DNA of 60,000 bases. It comes from Liolophura sinensis (lineage: Eukaryota; Mollusca; Polyplacophora; Chitonida; Chitonidae). Location of the stretch: NCBI RefSeq assembly GCF_032854445.1, contig NC_088306.1, positions 15,559,386 to 15,619,385 of the forward strand, written 5' to 3'. Shown here one piece after another: positions 34,982-45,700 of this stretch. Below the pieces are notes generated by a model. That model did no database searches. It saw only the letters and a program-made list of their open reading frames with translations, and was not told where the DNA came from. Made by a program: the position numbers and the translations under genes. The stretch's first letter is position 1, and every line of letters begins with the position of its first letter.

Positions 34982-35821
34982 TCAAGGGAAGCAAACGTGG
35001 TAGGCTCTGCTTCCCCCCCCCCCTCCCCCCGTAATCTTTTGGCGGTTGTACTTGCCACTTTGAATCTCGAAAGCGTAGATTTTACCTTCCTGGCCTTGAA
35101 GTTCGAACTCCGACACATCAGCCAAATCGCTTAAAGACAGGCACGCAGACCTGGGACCGGCTGCGTCCACCATACTCATTGTATTTCTAGTGTAGCACTG
35201 AAGTACTAAAAGCGCCACGGTCAAGTGCGTTATATAGTCGGCGCGCAAGGTTTTGTACTGTGGGTTGGGAAATGAAACCGTCTTCCCGCAGTTAATCCCT
35301 TCACCAGTCACGGCGATGGCTTTAAGTAGTGTGGAACCTCCACCGAAATCTGAGGTTATTCTCACGTTTTCTGAGGTGCTCAGTTCATCTAAATGCACGA
35401 ATACTTGTTCGTGTGAGACCAAGTTAGGCAGCGTGTCACTTTCCACAGTCCCCCCCATGGGAGTCATCCCGTCGGAGAACCCTAAGATGGGGGCAAGCTC
35501 CACGAGCGATATGGTGGTATTTCTAGGGAGGGTAAGGACTAAGCGGCCCGTGGCTTCATTCAATCCCAGAGAAACCCCATGCGGGCGGAATATGTCCTTG
35601 TCCAGCGTACAGACATTGTAGTAGCCCGTCGGCACTTCAACATGTTTGCCATTGCTTGTGCCAATTCTAAGCCAGAATCTCACTCCGGTGGGGATATTCA
35701 CCCAGGCCGGGTAGAAGGTTATCTCGCGAAGGGCGGTTTTAAGGCGGCCGTCGAGGTTGTTAAGGGCATGAGGCAGCGTGTGCTGTGCCCCATTTAGAAT
35801 GTCAGTCAATGTGATCAACAT
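34982..35821 (-). CDS. Polinton structural-type protein (possible minor capsid)
   Basis: Frame of 279 codons from the ATG at 35,821; an in-frame GTG three codons earlier is a less likely start. Motifs: ITFYPAWVNIPTGVRF, VPTGYYNVCTLD, ILGFSDGM and VFVHLDELSTSENVRI, a pattern I associate with a conserved protein of invertebrate Polintons and adintovirus-like elements. It looks beta-rich and a penton or fibre-like role is possible but not shown. The C-terminus ends in a run of glycines encoded by homopolymers (35,009-35,031), where a frameshift could easily have altered the end. Its start is 10 bp from the divergent gene at 35,832. Confidence 0.65.
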   Translation of the reverse strand: MLITLTDILNGAQHTLPHALNNLDGRLKTALREITFYPAWVNIPTGVRFWLRIGTSNGKHVEVPTGYYNVCTLDKDIFRPHGVSLGLNEATGRLVLTLPRNTTISLVELAPILGFSDGMTPMGGTVESDTLPNLVSHEQVFVHLDELSTSENVRITSDFGGGSTLLKAIAVTGEGINCGKTVSFPNPQYKTLRADYITHLTVALLVLQCYTRNTMSMVDAAGPRSACLSLSDLADVSEFELQGQEGKIYAFEIQSGKYNRQKITGGGGGGSRAYHVCFP

Positions 35822-35831
35822 CTTAGCCACG

Positions 35832-37096
35832 ATGAACAGCGAGGCTTACAGGTTCAATAGAGAGGCCATTTACAAGGCCGGGGCATTTCACAGTATCCAA
35901 ACCCACGCAGAGCAGCTCACGATATTTGACATCTACATCGATGAAAAGAAGGCCTTTCCAGTCCAGTTCACAGATGTGTTGGCCAAGTACCGGCTGCTAA
36001 GGATAACCGACAATGAAATTGTTCGGGCCTGGAACACCAATCCAATGCAATTCTGGCAGAACCAGGTGAACTTCGCGGTCTGGTGCGCAACCACGGGCTG
36101 TGGCGTCTCTGCAAAAGACCATCTTCTCGCCCCCGACCAACGAATAAGGGCCCTGTATTCCATGTGTATTACCAAGTTAGGCGGATCTTGGAAAAGATCC
36201 AGGCCTCCCTGCCGCAAGACAGAGCGTGGGCGACATTCAAAAACCCCTACGACGAGAGGGCCTATATATGAGAGGATTTGTAGGGAGTTCCGCGTAGATG
36301 CGCACACAGACTGGAGGCGCAGCGGGGTGAATCACGGCCTCGGAGTGGCATATTTCTATATCACGAGAACGGGCTACAGCCCCATTGCCGATGGGACCTT
36401 CGTTCCGAGCAGGGTGTCGTTCTCAAGAAAGCCTACAGCGCTCCACGTCGACTGCATCGAGCAGGATGCCGAGGAGGCTTGGGCGGCGTTCATTGTCGAC
36501 ACATCCCAAGGATTCACGCAGCCGGGCGTAGAGCGCCTAAACGATTCCATCCGGACATACGTGTGGGCTATTCTAGGCGCCCAAGCGCAAACAAGGGCGC
36601 GTATTCTAGGCACGGGCACAGCCTTTGACGCGCAAAAACAGTTTGCCGCGAACGTTGAAGACGCTATTTCCTCTCCGATCGACTTTCCGTCTGCTATCAA
36701 ACGCTACCAGGACGTGCTACAGTATGCCGGGAGCGCTGTAGACTTTGTGTATGGCATAGGCCTATATATGGCCCCAGCGACATGCTTCTGCAGATCGGCC
36801 ATGTGGCGAACTACAACAACAAAATCGTCGTGGCCACAGAGGACCAGAAGATAGGCGCCAATGAGGGTGTGAACGCTAAAGTGCCGCCCACTTTGCACAA
36901 GCGCGCACCTTCCCACGGGATCGTTGAGCCACAAGAAAGCGTCCCACCACCCACCGCGCGCGTTCAGCATGTTGCTGCCGCCGGAGGCAATCAAGAACCC
37001 CTGTTTCCAAAGCAAAAGAATCACGATGCGGAGAAGACAGCCATCGTCGTCGCTGGGGTTGGTATCGGCTTACTGCTGCTGTGGACTATGCGTTAA
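35832..37096 (+). pseudogene. Conserved Polinton protein with C-terminal membrane anchor, frameshifted
   Basis: Starts at the ATG at 35,832. The first ~110 codons are open, then the reading continues in another frame between about 36,150 and 36,270 (FHVYYQVRRILEKIQ, NPYDERAY) and returns to the first frame (ERICREF, PGVERLNDSIRTYVWAILG, GTGTAFDAQKQF). It changes again near 36,780 for the last ~105 codons. The tail ends with a single hydrophobic segment (TAIVVAGVGIGLLLLW). The 'SIRTYVWAILGAQAQTR' region is strongly conserved in other Polintons as I remember them, but its function is not known to me. Its end overlaps the opposing gene by 27 bp. Confidence 0.7.
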
Positions 37097-38408
37097 ATAC
37101 TTGCGAACAGCCACGAGCAAAAGGCCACCTACTGGGACGACTAGAGCCCAGACATTATCGGCCAGCCACCTAGCCGCTTTCCCGAGAAGGTTCAGTAGCC
37201 AGGACACGATACTGCCAATAATACCCGCAATCGCAGCGGTAGCCTTCCCAGCCAGCCTGCCAAGGGCGCGCGCCAGGGACTGGAGATGCTTTTTCACCCA
37301 TTCTTTAAGACCACGCCCGTCGGATGGAGGTGGCGTTGGCTGGATGCCCCCGCCGGACCCGCCAGTCAGCGCCAATTTTATCGCTAGCCCCAGTGTCGAG
37401 ATCGCCATCCCCATTGCCGTGAGAATGGAGACCACGGTTATTCCCTGCTCCCGGAAGAGGGTGCGGACGCGCTCGGCCAGAGTGGTATCCTTGTGTAGGA
37501 TGCGATCGACCGTCTGCTTGATGCGGGGTATTTGCGTGCGCAGGGCTTCGCCCGTTAAAGAGGCTGCTTCGAGCCGGGCCACCCTCTTGTCCTCGAGATT
37601 CCCTTTCCGATCTGCCATCCGGCTCCGGGAGAATTCATCAGTGGCCTCCTCCAACTTCTGTTTTTGTTTTCCGATGTCCTTATCGAGACTTGACAGCTTG
37701 GCCAAGTTATTCGCGTGTTCGCCTTCCGAGGTCTGCAGTGCCTTGTCAAGCCCTAGAAGTTCTCGCATGGGAAGAGGAGGGTCGTTTATCGTTTCAAGAG
37801 CCCGCCCGACCTTACTATCCGTCAAGCTTGTTTCCAGTGTGTGGACAGCATCATCGGCCTTTTTCGCTGCTTGGTTTAAATCCTTCAGCTCCATGGTATC
37901 TGCTTGGGCGGCCGCGGCACCGACTTCTGAACTCGCTGTCTCCAGGGCTGCGACTGCTGCCGGATGCAACGATGGCTGGATTGTCTTTCTCCAGTTTTCA
38001 AAGCCCAGCCCCAGTTGAATAGCACCACCCCCTCCTTTTTGGTTGGCGATTGATGTGAGGACTCGGGGTCCACCTGTTCGTTTGTGGATGATTTCACATC
38101 GCGGTAATCCTTGAGTTGCACTTTCCCTTCTTGGTTAATCTCAAAATTCATGTAAAAGCGTTTGAGACTTTTGGGGGGAGGCCATACATCTCATCCAAGT
38201 TTTTGTTATAATCATTAACGGCTTGTGCTAATATCCTTCCTTCTGGGGATTTGAGGAACTCATCATCAAAGCTTTGTTGCTCGGGAACATTATTACCTGC
38301 AAAGAGAGGGGTCCGCTCGTCGTCGATGTTGTTCTCCTCTTTGGCATCGTCTTGGGCGTTGTCCTCCCTGGCGTCGTACGCCTGGTTATCAAAGTCATAG
38401 TCTGCCAT
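37070..38408 (-). pseudogene. Polinton coiled-coil and membrane protein, frameshifted
   Basis: Begins at the ATG at 38,408 (MADYDFDNQAYD) with an acidic N-terminus. The frame changes near 38,150 and again near 37,960. The third part (37,969 to 37,070) is open for 299 codons. It has a long coiled-coil region ('KLSSLDKDIGKQKQKLEEATDE'-like heptads), then 'DTTLAERVRTLFREQG', then hydrophobic segments (VVSILTAMGMAISTLGLAIKL; IIGSIVSWLLNLLG; WALVVPVGGLLLVAV) around a glycine/proline linker. Similar long proteins recur in Polintons. The role is unknown; a virion membrane or scaffold function is conceivable. Confidence 0.7.
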
Positions 38409-38451
38409 AATCCTCGTATTGAACATTGCAAGGTATGCCTTCAATACAACA

Positions 38452-39721
38452 ATGGATGCATACGGGCGCAGGTTAAACCCTTTCAGAACACTCCGTAAGC
38501 CTCGGTGGGTGAAAGGTGTACGGCAGTCCTTGGTCGTCACCAACAACCCGAGTACGATCGACCAGAATCAACAACTCTTGGTTCGCTTCCCCAACCTCGG
38601 CGCAAATGACGTCATTGTGCCCAGTACCGTGCGCTTGGCCTTCTCGATCACGATCAATTCATCCGACACGAACGCCACAGTGGTCGGGATTCTCGGACGC
38701 GCAGTAGTCAAGAAAACCACGATCAGAATCAGCGGGAATAAGTTAATGTCCATCGACGACTCTGATGTGTTTCATTGCTACGGCGACTTTTGGCTGAACA
38801 AAAACGCGGCCTACCAAGGCATCGGCAGCGAAAACATGCTTTAACTTCGAGTCGGAGCGGGGGACGCAACTGATGACGATACTGCAGAAAAGGCCATCGC
38901 TAGCGCCTTGGCAGCCGGATCCACATCCCGCTAGACTTTGAGCTAGATAGCCGCCTGCCATTCTACCTGAGTGCCTTGGCCGACCGACTGAAGTGCGAAC
39001 TGACGTTCAACGATTACGGCCGGGTCATCCAGGCAACAGCCGATGCCGACGCGACTTACACCATCGACAACATCAGCCTGGAGTTCGATATGGTCACCGA
39101 AGAGGAGCTCGCTAGACAGATCCGCACCCAATTTGCCGGGGGCGTCCCCGTTCTGTATGATCGCGTCCTCCGCCACCGAAAGTTTGTGAAGAACAAGTCT
39201 GATACTCTCTGGAACATAAACCTGAACACGCCCGCGAGAGCAATGAAGGGCGTCTTTATGCTGTTCGAGACTAAAGGAACCCCGTGGAAGAGGAGGTCGG
39301 AATCCTTCTACAACCCGAAGATCACCAAAGTAGAAGTCACAATAAAAGGGGTCCCCAATCAGCTGTACAGCCAGGGCAGGCGGGTGTACCAGCAATGGGG
39401 CGAGGTCCAGAGGTTCTTCGCCAGTTCACCCCTATGGAAGCGGGACCCTGAGGTGGCCAGGGTCGTTAAAGACTTAAGCCTGGCAGACGTCTCCCTGGAA
39501 GCGTTCTTGACGCACATGCACGCCTTCTGGCTTGACCTTCGGCCAAGCGACGATGACGACCTGCATGGCAGTGGGAGGCGCGTTCTGAACGCCAGCGAGG
39601 GCCAGCGATACAGGTGACAAAAGAGAGAGAAGATCCCGGGGTGTTGAACATATATCTCTATGTGATCATGGACGCAAAGCTGCACATCCAGATTGGTAGA
39701 TTCCTTAGCGCACTTTATTGA
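38452..39721 (+). pseudogene. Polinton major capsid protein (double jelly roll), broken
   Basis: Starts at the ATG at 38,452 (MDAYGRRLNPFRTL); the frame is also open for 11 codons before it. Hallmarks of Polinton capsid proteins are visible: VVTNNPSTIDQNQ, VKKTTIRISGN, SIDDSDVFHCYGDFW, then TPARAMKGVFMLFE, NPKITKVEVTIKG and PNQLYSQG. An in-frame TAA at 38,842-38,844 truncates it, a frame change follows between about 38,920 and 38,935, and another near 39,603. After that the C-terminus continues to the stop at 39,719-39,721. The fold assignment follows the published recognition of double-jelly-roll capsids in Polintons; the breaks are read directly. Confidence 0.85.
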
Positions 39722-40306
39722 TGACGCCCACTGCGCGATTATCTGTGGGCAGACGAACTGCGGCAAAACAGTCTTCGTGCTGGACCTTCTTGAGGTCCCT
39801 TTCCGCGGTTTCTTTCATCACATTGTGATCCTGTGCCCCACTTTTAAGCATAATGAGGCGTACAGCGGCGATGGATACTGTCTGACCCTAAAGTCTATTG
39901 TTTTGACCCCGGCGAGCGGCTCAACGACTGTTTGAGAGCTTTCTACAGATTGTTCGAGGGGGAGAACACCCTATACATCATCGATGATTGTAGCGCGTTG
40001 GAGGCGATGAAGAAGAAACAAAAAATGCTGTCATTCATGGCTTTCTCGGGCCGTCATGCAAAGCAAAGCGTCTGGGTCCTCACTTAGAAATACAACGTCG
40101 TCTTCAAAGACTTTCGCGAGCAGACAAGGTGGGTGGTTTTATTTCACTGCAAAGATCGGCACTCGTTCAACGAATGCCTGGAGGAGAACCACATCACCGA
40201 GGCCGAGAGCGAAAAGGCAGAGGTTCGACAGAAGCTCAAGAACAATCTGCATTCTAAGCTCCTGCTAATGACTGATACGCCCGCCACATCTAAGATTATA
40301 TATTAG
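39693..40306 (+). pseudogene. Polinton packaging ATPase (A32/FtsK-HerA type), broken
   Basis: Walker A is clear (CGQTNCGKT, about residues 18-26), followed by VILCPTFKHNEAY. The frame changes near 39,890, after which Walker B (LYIIDDCSA) and 'FSGRHAKQSVW' are found. A TAG at 40,086-40,088 interrupts the second frame before 'FREQTRWVVLFHCKD', and the stop is at 40,304-40,306. No in-frame ATG start was found; the tool frame begins at TTG, inside the end of the capsid gene. The family pumps DNA into capsids in related viruses. The C-terminal sensor region is present but disconnected. Confidence 0.85.
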
Positions 40307-40330
40307 ACGTAGGCGCCCCTACGTCTAATA
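40301..40330. promoter_or_regulatory. Perfect 13-bp hairpin at the end of the ATPase gene
   Basis: TATTAGACGTAGG pairs exactly with CCTACGTCTAATA across a 4-base loop. It overlaps the ATPase stop codon and lies 12 bp before the next ATG. It could separate transcripts, block ribosomes or be a DNA structure. The role is unknown. Confidence 0.6.
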
Positions 40331-40342
40331 GACGTATGAAGC

Positions 40343-40975
40343 ATGGATACCGACGAGCTTATAGACGAGATTTTTGGCGCAGAGGAGGAGCCCGGCCGAA
40401 GCCAACAGCACTGCTCATTTGAACACCACTGCTGTCCTAGAAATGAGCCGTATGATCCAGAGGAACATGAGTACAACGAATCCGGAAGGCCCGAAGGAAG
40501 CGGAGGGGGTGACAGCGGATTCTACGAATGACGGCCCTTCGAAGAATCCCAAAAAAGTCGCTGCGGGTCGAGCGGGTGCTGCAGCGAGAAAGGCCAAGGC
40601 TGAAAAGCTCAAGGACGAGCTTCGCGAGGCGCAAAGACTGCTTTGCTTGGCGCAGCTGATTCCACCAAGAAACAGCCGAAGGAACCAAATTCTACAAAGG
40701 AGGGGGAGGCCACAGATTTTGGGAAGGAACCGGATTGTACGAAGGCACACCAAATCCCCCATTGGAGGGCGCCCCTGGCGTTATTAGGCGCTGGCAGCCT
40801 TGCAGTGCTAGTGTTGTTACGCATGTGGCGCAGCCGCTATACAGCACATGCACGAGGTGCAGATATTACCCCGCATGCACGAGGTGCAGATATCACGCCG
40901 CAAGAGAAGAATCTCCATTTGAATACACGTCGCGACCCTTTCTATATAAGGCAGCATGTCTACTCCACCCAGTGA
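40343..40975 (+). pseudogene. Small Polinton protein: acidic start, basic helix, membrane anchor; frameshifted
   Basis: Starts at the ATG at 40,343 (MDTDELIDEIFG, acidic). It shifts frame near 40,450-40,500 into a lysine/alanine-rich stretch (NPKKVAAGRAGAAARKAKAE), then shifts again near 40,640 into a frame with a membrane segment (LALLGAGSLAVLVLLRMW) and a positively charged tail. Near the end the nonapeptide HARGADITP is repeated twice in tandem (about 40,849-40,902). Basic AGRAGAAARKAK segments recur in other Polintons. DNA binding is a guess. Confidence 0.6.
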
Positions 40976-41167
40976 CGGAAAAACGCTAGTCAACGCGGCC
41001 TACCACTAGTCCTGGCTACTGGGTACGCTCATCTCGGCCAGATGTTCCTGAAAGGAGTCCTCCCGAAGCTGGACTTAACACCCCGTGACGTCGGCATGGT
41101 CATTGCAGATGTAGGCCTGGCCATGTTTTCGAAGGAACTGCTCCTTCCTCCCAATATAATCCAGTAA
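40956..41167 (+). pseudogene. Very small Polinton protein, broken
   Basis: ATG at 40,956 opens MSTPPSDGKTLVNAAYH, then a TAG. Reading resumes in a different frame with 'PKLDLTPRDVGMVIADVGLAM' and ends at TAA 41,165-41,167. Total length would be about 70-80 residues with one hydrophobic segment. I remember similar short proteins in invertebrate Polintons. It overlaps the end of the previous gene by 20 bp. Confidence 0.5.
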
Positions 41168-41169
41168 TT

Positions 41170-41616
41170 TTGGCCTCCATCGCAATGATGATGGGCGGCG
41201 CCGTCGTAAACGCTTTGGCCTTAAGCGGGAGCAGCTATATGTTTTCGATGCTGAGGAGTTCCGGTGTCGACGAAGAGAGGAGGCGCCATGACCGCGCTGT
41301 AGAGCAGCTCCAAGCCGCCCAGGAAAAATGGGCCCGAACGCGCACTGAGCGCTTGGACTAGATCAACGATGAACTCCGCCGCCGGGGCCACGCTGTCCAA
41401 ACGTTCCGGGATGTCGACGCTGCAATCCGCGAGTATTCTAAGGTCACGGGCAAAACTCTTACACGCAATGCACGCGACGCGCTGCTGGGCTCAGAGCCTC
41501 AGCTCTCCGATTTCTATGTGCCTAGTGAAGATCAAAAACACCGCGAGATGACCGTCATCCTGGGAATGTGTGTGTTTGGGGGTGTGAGTTACGGAATCGC
41601 AAAACTCACCAAGTAA
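41170..41616 (+). pseudogene. Small Polinton protein with one in-frame TAG
   Basis: The frame runs unbroken from 41,170 to TAA 41,614-41,616 except for a TAG at 41,359-41,361. The expected first codon is TTG here, with ATG available at 41,185. Layout: hydrophobic N-terminus (MMMGGAVVNALALSG), charged coiled coil (DEERRRHDRAVEQLQAAQEKW), then RGHAVQTFRDVDAAIREYSKV and a C-terminal membrane segment (VILGMCVFGGVSYGIA). Similar proteins occur in other Polintons; function unknown. Confidence 0.6.
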
Positions 41617-41772
41617 TCCGAACTGACTGTGCCGGACTCGCCATCGAGCTCCTCGCCGTATGGCAGGCACAATCTTAGTAATGAGGTGGTTCTGCGCGCG
41701 CAAATACGCCGCGATGATTAACATCTTTTTCGTCGCAAATCTGTTAGAGGGCTGCTAGAATACCTTGATGAC

Positions 41773-42686
41773 ATGGCTAGTAAGGTGTCTGCTCGCCTGG
41801 CAAATATCTACTACAGCCCTCGTGGGTACTGGAAGGGCCGCGCGGTCATCCAGAAACTTGCCACTGCGGCTAAAGTCTCCGAAGATGTGGTCCGGGCCTG
41901 GCTGAAAAAGCAGGCTATCTGGCAGATATACCTGCCCCGTCCCCGAAAAATACCGAGGCCTATGTTCGATGTTTCGACGCCGAATGACATCCACCAAGCC
42001 GTTCTTCTATTTCTACCACATGATCGGCGAGGCCGAAAGCTGTATAAGTACGCACTGACAGTTGTTGATGTCGCTTCTCGCTTTAAGGAGGCGGAACCTC
42101 TGTCTAATAAAGATTCCAAAGAAGTCGCTGATGCTCTCTCTCTCGCATTTACAAGCGGGAACCCCTGAGATGGCCAAAGCTTCTCCAAGTTGACCCTGGG
42201 CGCGAGTTTATGGGTGCGGTGAGCCAACTGCTGGCCAAACACGATGTCACAGTCCGCCGAGGCCGCGTGGATAACAACCGAGACCAAGGCATAGTGGAGC
42301 GTTTCAACCGTACTCTGGATGAGCGGCTCTTTGGACATCAGTACGCCCAGGAGATGCGACTCCCTCCCGAACACCGGTCTACTGAATGGGTGGCTCGGCT
42401 ACCCTCTGTTGTGGCCGCTCTGAATAACGAGACAACGAGACCGATCGGTAAAAAGCCGAAAGACGCCATCAAGGCAAAAGGGGTGCCCCATAAGCCTTCC
42501 TCGACGGTTCCAGGTCGTCCCGTTGGACTTAATGAGCGGAAGATCCCCGAGGGTGTTGGCGTTCGTTATCTCTATCAGCCTCTAGAGATATATCGGCTTG
42601 GGCGCTCTGTCACAAAGCCTAATGAGCCCGTGCTGTACTATCTAGACGATACGTCGGATGGCCCGCCACGGGGATTCGTTCGTTAG
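41773..42686 (+). pseudogene. Polinton RVE-type integrase, frameshifted
   Basis: The frame from the ATG at 41,773 encodes an N-terminal helix-turn-helix-like part (VSEDVVRAWLKKQAIWQIYLP) and the first catalytic Asp (LTVVDVASRFKEA). A frame change at about 42,150-42,170 separates it from the second part, with the second Asp (LQVDPGREF) and catalytic Glu (GIVERFNRTLDE) about 35 residues apart, and a C-terminal domain ending at 42,686 (LYYLDDTSDGPPRG). All three D,D,E residues remain. The frame is also open upstream to about 41,735 (RGLLEYLDD), so the natural start may be earlier. It would catalyse insertion and generate the 6-bp duplication. Confidence 0.88.
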
Positions 42687-42734
42687 GACTTGCTTATAGT
42701 GCCTCCCGATACTCAGCTTCCCCCGGATGGGGTT

Positions 42735-45700
42735 CTACGGCGCTAGTAGTTCCACAATGAGGATGTCCATTCCAGCCCATCCTGTGGGCGCCGCATCTCT
42801 ATGGCCATAAGCCAAGGTGTGAACACCATCTTCCGCGATCCAGCGCTTACTATCGAAGGGGGACAGTGAGACCTTATTCAGGTGCTGTTCGTAGACATGG
42901 TGGCGCTCTGATCGCAGCACGTCCATACCGTGACGGAAGATCTTTTTCTCGAAGAGGGCCTCTTTGTACTGCTTATGGCGGATGCGCTTTTCCACAACTC
43001 CCTTTTTCACGCCCTTGACCTTCTTAATGTTGCCTCCACCTGCCTCCAGAATGGAGTACATCTTGGGACGCAGACCTATGTATTCGGCGATCGGCCGCCC
43101 CGCGCACTCGTCCTTCATTTTCGCCAAGACCTTCATATTTGCTACGCTGAGCAGGGGGTGGTCTTATGGGTAATCTGAGGTGTCGTACTGGTTTACATTC
43201 TCAGCCATATCCCTATAAACATCATCAGTCTGAATCTCGAGTAGCAGACTATCCGTGTCGGTGTAGAGGAGCTGGCAGCGCTCTCCGTACTGGGCCTTCA
43301 TGTGGTTGTAGTAGAAGTCGTATATCAGGTGCTTGGAAAGATCTAGAATGCTCATGCCCACGTAGATAGGTCGGTTTAGGACTAGACGGGTCTTGTGCAT
43401 CTGAATCGCTGCGAGGTCATCATCAAATATGTTTGCCCGTGCAAAGTTCGGGCAGGCTATCAAGCGTCGGAGCTTGTCGTCTTCTCCAGAGCGTACCTGC
43501 TTGACGTCCACACGCTTCCGAAGGTTCTCCATGGTTTTTCCGAAGACCGAGTTGTTCATTAGTTTGTACAGGTCCTTCTCGAATTTACTCGAGGCCGTTT
43601 TTCGGAGCTCGGTGTTCATCCTGATATAGGGTTCCATCCAAGGGCTCTGGGTGAATCTCAGGGCCCGGTGAACCTTTTTCAGGCGCATTCCCAGAGATAG
43701 ATACAGCTGTAGGTTCCGGTAGTGCAGGACGTACCTTTCCTTGTTGCCGAGGTTGGGGACCAGCTTTTCGACCTCGGTATGTGCTTTCTTGCCGAGAAGG
43801 CCGTGCTAATAGTCTGACATCCACTCCTGGACCACCAGACGCTCCGGGGCTAATGGGTAGCTGTTATGCGCGTTATGTCGGTCGGCCGGATACTCTAGGT
43901 CGACCTCGAGGATGTAACCGGAAGGACTGTCGTGGGGGTGGGTAGCAATCGTTTCACCGAGACGCTGCGCGTCACCTACCCACTGGAAGCCGCCCATTGG
44001 AAGGAACTGACTCATAGCCCAGCCATATAGATTATTGGCGTCTAGGTATTGGATGTAGCTGTTTGGGCTTTCGGGGTTGAATCCTTCCACCTGCGGATTA
44101 TAGGCTTTGGCGTATCGCTTACTTACCGTGGAGATACCTCCTCGCAACCCCTTCTCAATGAAGAGATGTTGGTCGTAGTCGGTCAACAGCTCCAGCTCTA
44201 CCCCGGTCTTCTTAAACAGCGCATCCCACGAGAGACCTGGGCTCGTAAAGTAGTGAGCAGGGTCCAATCCATACTGCCGTAAACAAGTCTTCCGGAAGGC
44301 CTCAAACACATCGGCCAACAGGAGCACGTCTGTGCGGCAGTAAAGGTCTGTGTAGTCTCCCAGATTGGTGCAGTCAAATACCTTCCATACCTGTTGAGCG
44401 TGGATGTAGTCCTCATCGCTAATGCCTCCGACTTTGAGCTTACTGTAGAAAGCCTCTTTGGGTGGGAGGCTGGACTCGTCGAAGCGCTCCCAAGAGTCCA
44501 TTTACTCATAGGGGTAGACACCCTTGCGCATGAGGAACTTACGCTTTTCTTCGGTAGGCTCATACCGGGCTGTGATATGGAAAGCCTCAGGTTTGTTGGC
44601 CTCTACCAGATTGTCCAGGGAAGTCGGTAAGAATTGAACGCTCTCGATGAAGCGGAGCTGCCCCAGCGAGAAGGATATGTACTTTTCCGTGTTGTTGGGG
44701 ATGCAGGAGATGCGGCCCTCCACCTTACATATGGCTTGCATCAGGAGGTGCCCGTCGTAGCCCCGTAGGTTGTGGAAGACTACTGGTATGGCTCTCTTGG
44801 GACACAGCCGCAACTTTAGGTTGCATGCGTTATGGGCCGCGCCTCTGTACTTGCCGGTGATATGGCAGTGACCGCGCACAGAATCGGCGCCTAGAGGATT
44901 CTCGCAAACGTGGCAGGTTGCGTTGTTGTTGTGGGCCTGCCAGTCCTGGGGAGTCATCCTCATGGCTATAGGGTTTGCGAGAACATTTTGGATTTCCCGC
45001 TCTTCCTGCCGGAGAGCTCTGAGGAAGTGTTCCGTCGCGTCAGAGCCTCTGTATTCCACGGGGGTTTTGTGCGGCCGTCGCAACGCACCTCAACATAGCA
45101 GTAACCGCAGGGCTCGTGGTGCTGAGTCTTTTGAGTGCTGCTCTCTGTAGGTGACGGCGGGCCAACCCTTTTGGTCAGAGCTTCAAGTCAAGTCGGCATA
45201 TATGATGAACGGAGCCGGTAGCTGTTTGTGGTGGTTCTGAAAGGTGAACTTGCTTTCCCCCTCCTGGGGCATCTCCACCCTTACCGCCGTCTGGACAATC
45301 CCACAGCATTCTGGCTTATGCGCCTCGAGCAGATCCTCCCTTGTGTAACCGTGTAGACACCGCTCACAGAAGTGTTTGCGATTTCGTATCTTACTTTCTT
45401 GGAACAGGAGACGATCGAGATCTTTTATCCACGTATAATGGAATTTGCCTGCCTTCCCAATCAGCAGCAGATTGACTCGGGGCGTGTAGCCGGGCTGCTT
45501 GCTGAGACGATGCACGATCACACCCTTGTCCCACCCGAACACGTTGATGGCGAGGTCGTTCTTTTCCTCCACTTTAGGGATCTGAGAGATGGGCGTGGGG
45601 GCGTCGATCCCCCCAAATTCAAAACCATCATTGGTGGGATACTTTGTTGGTCTCTGAGGGTCCCGGGCGGCTGGAAAAAAGGCAGATCGGAGTGCCCATC

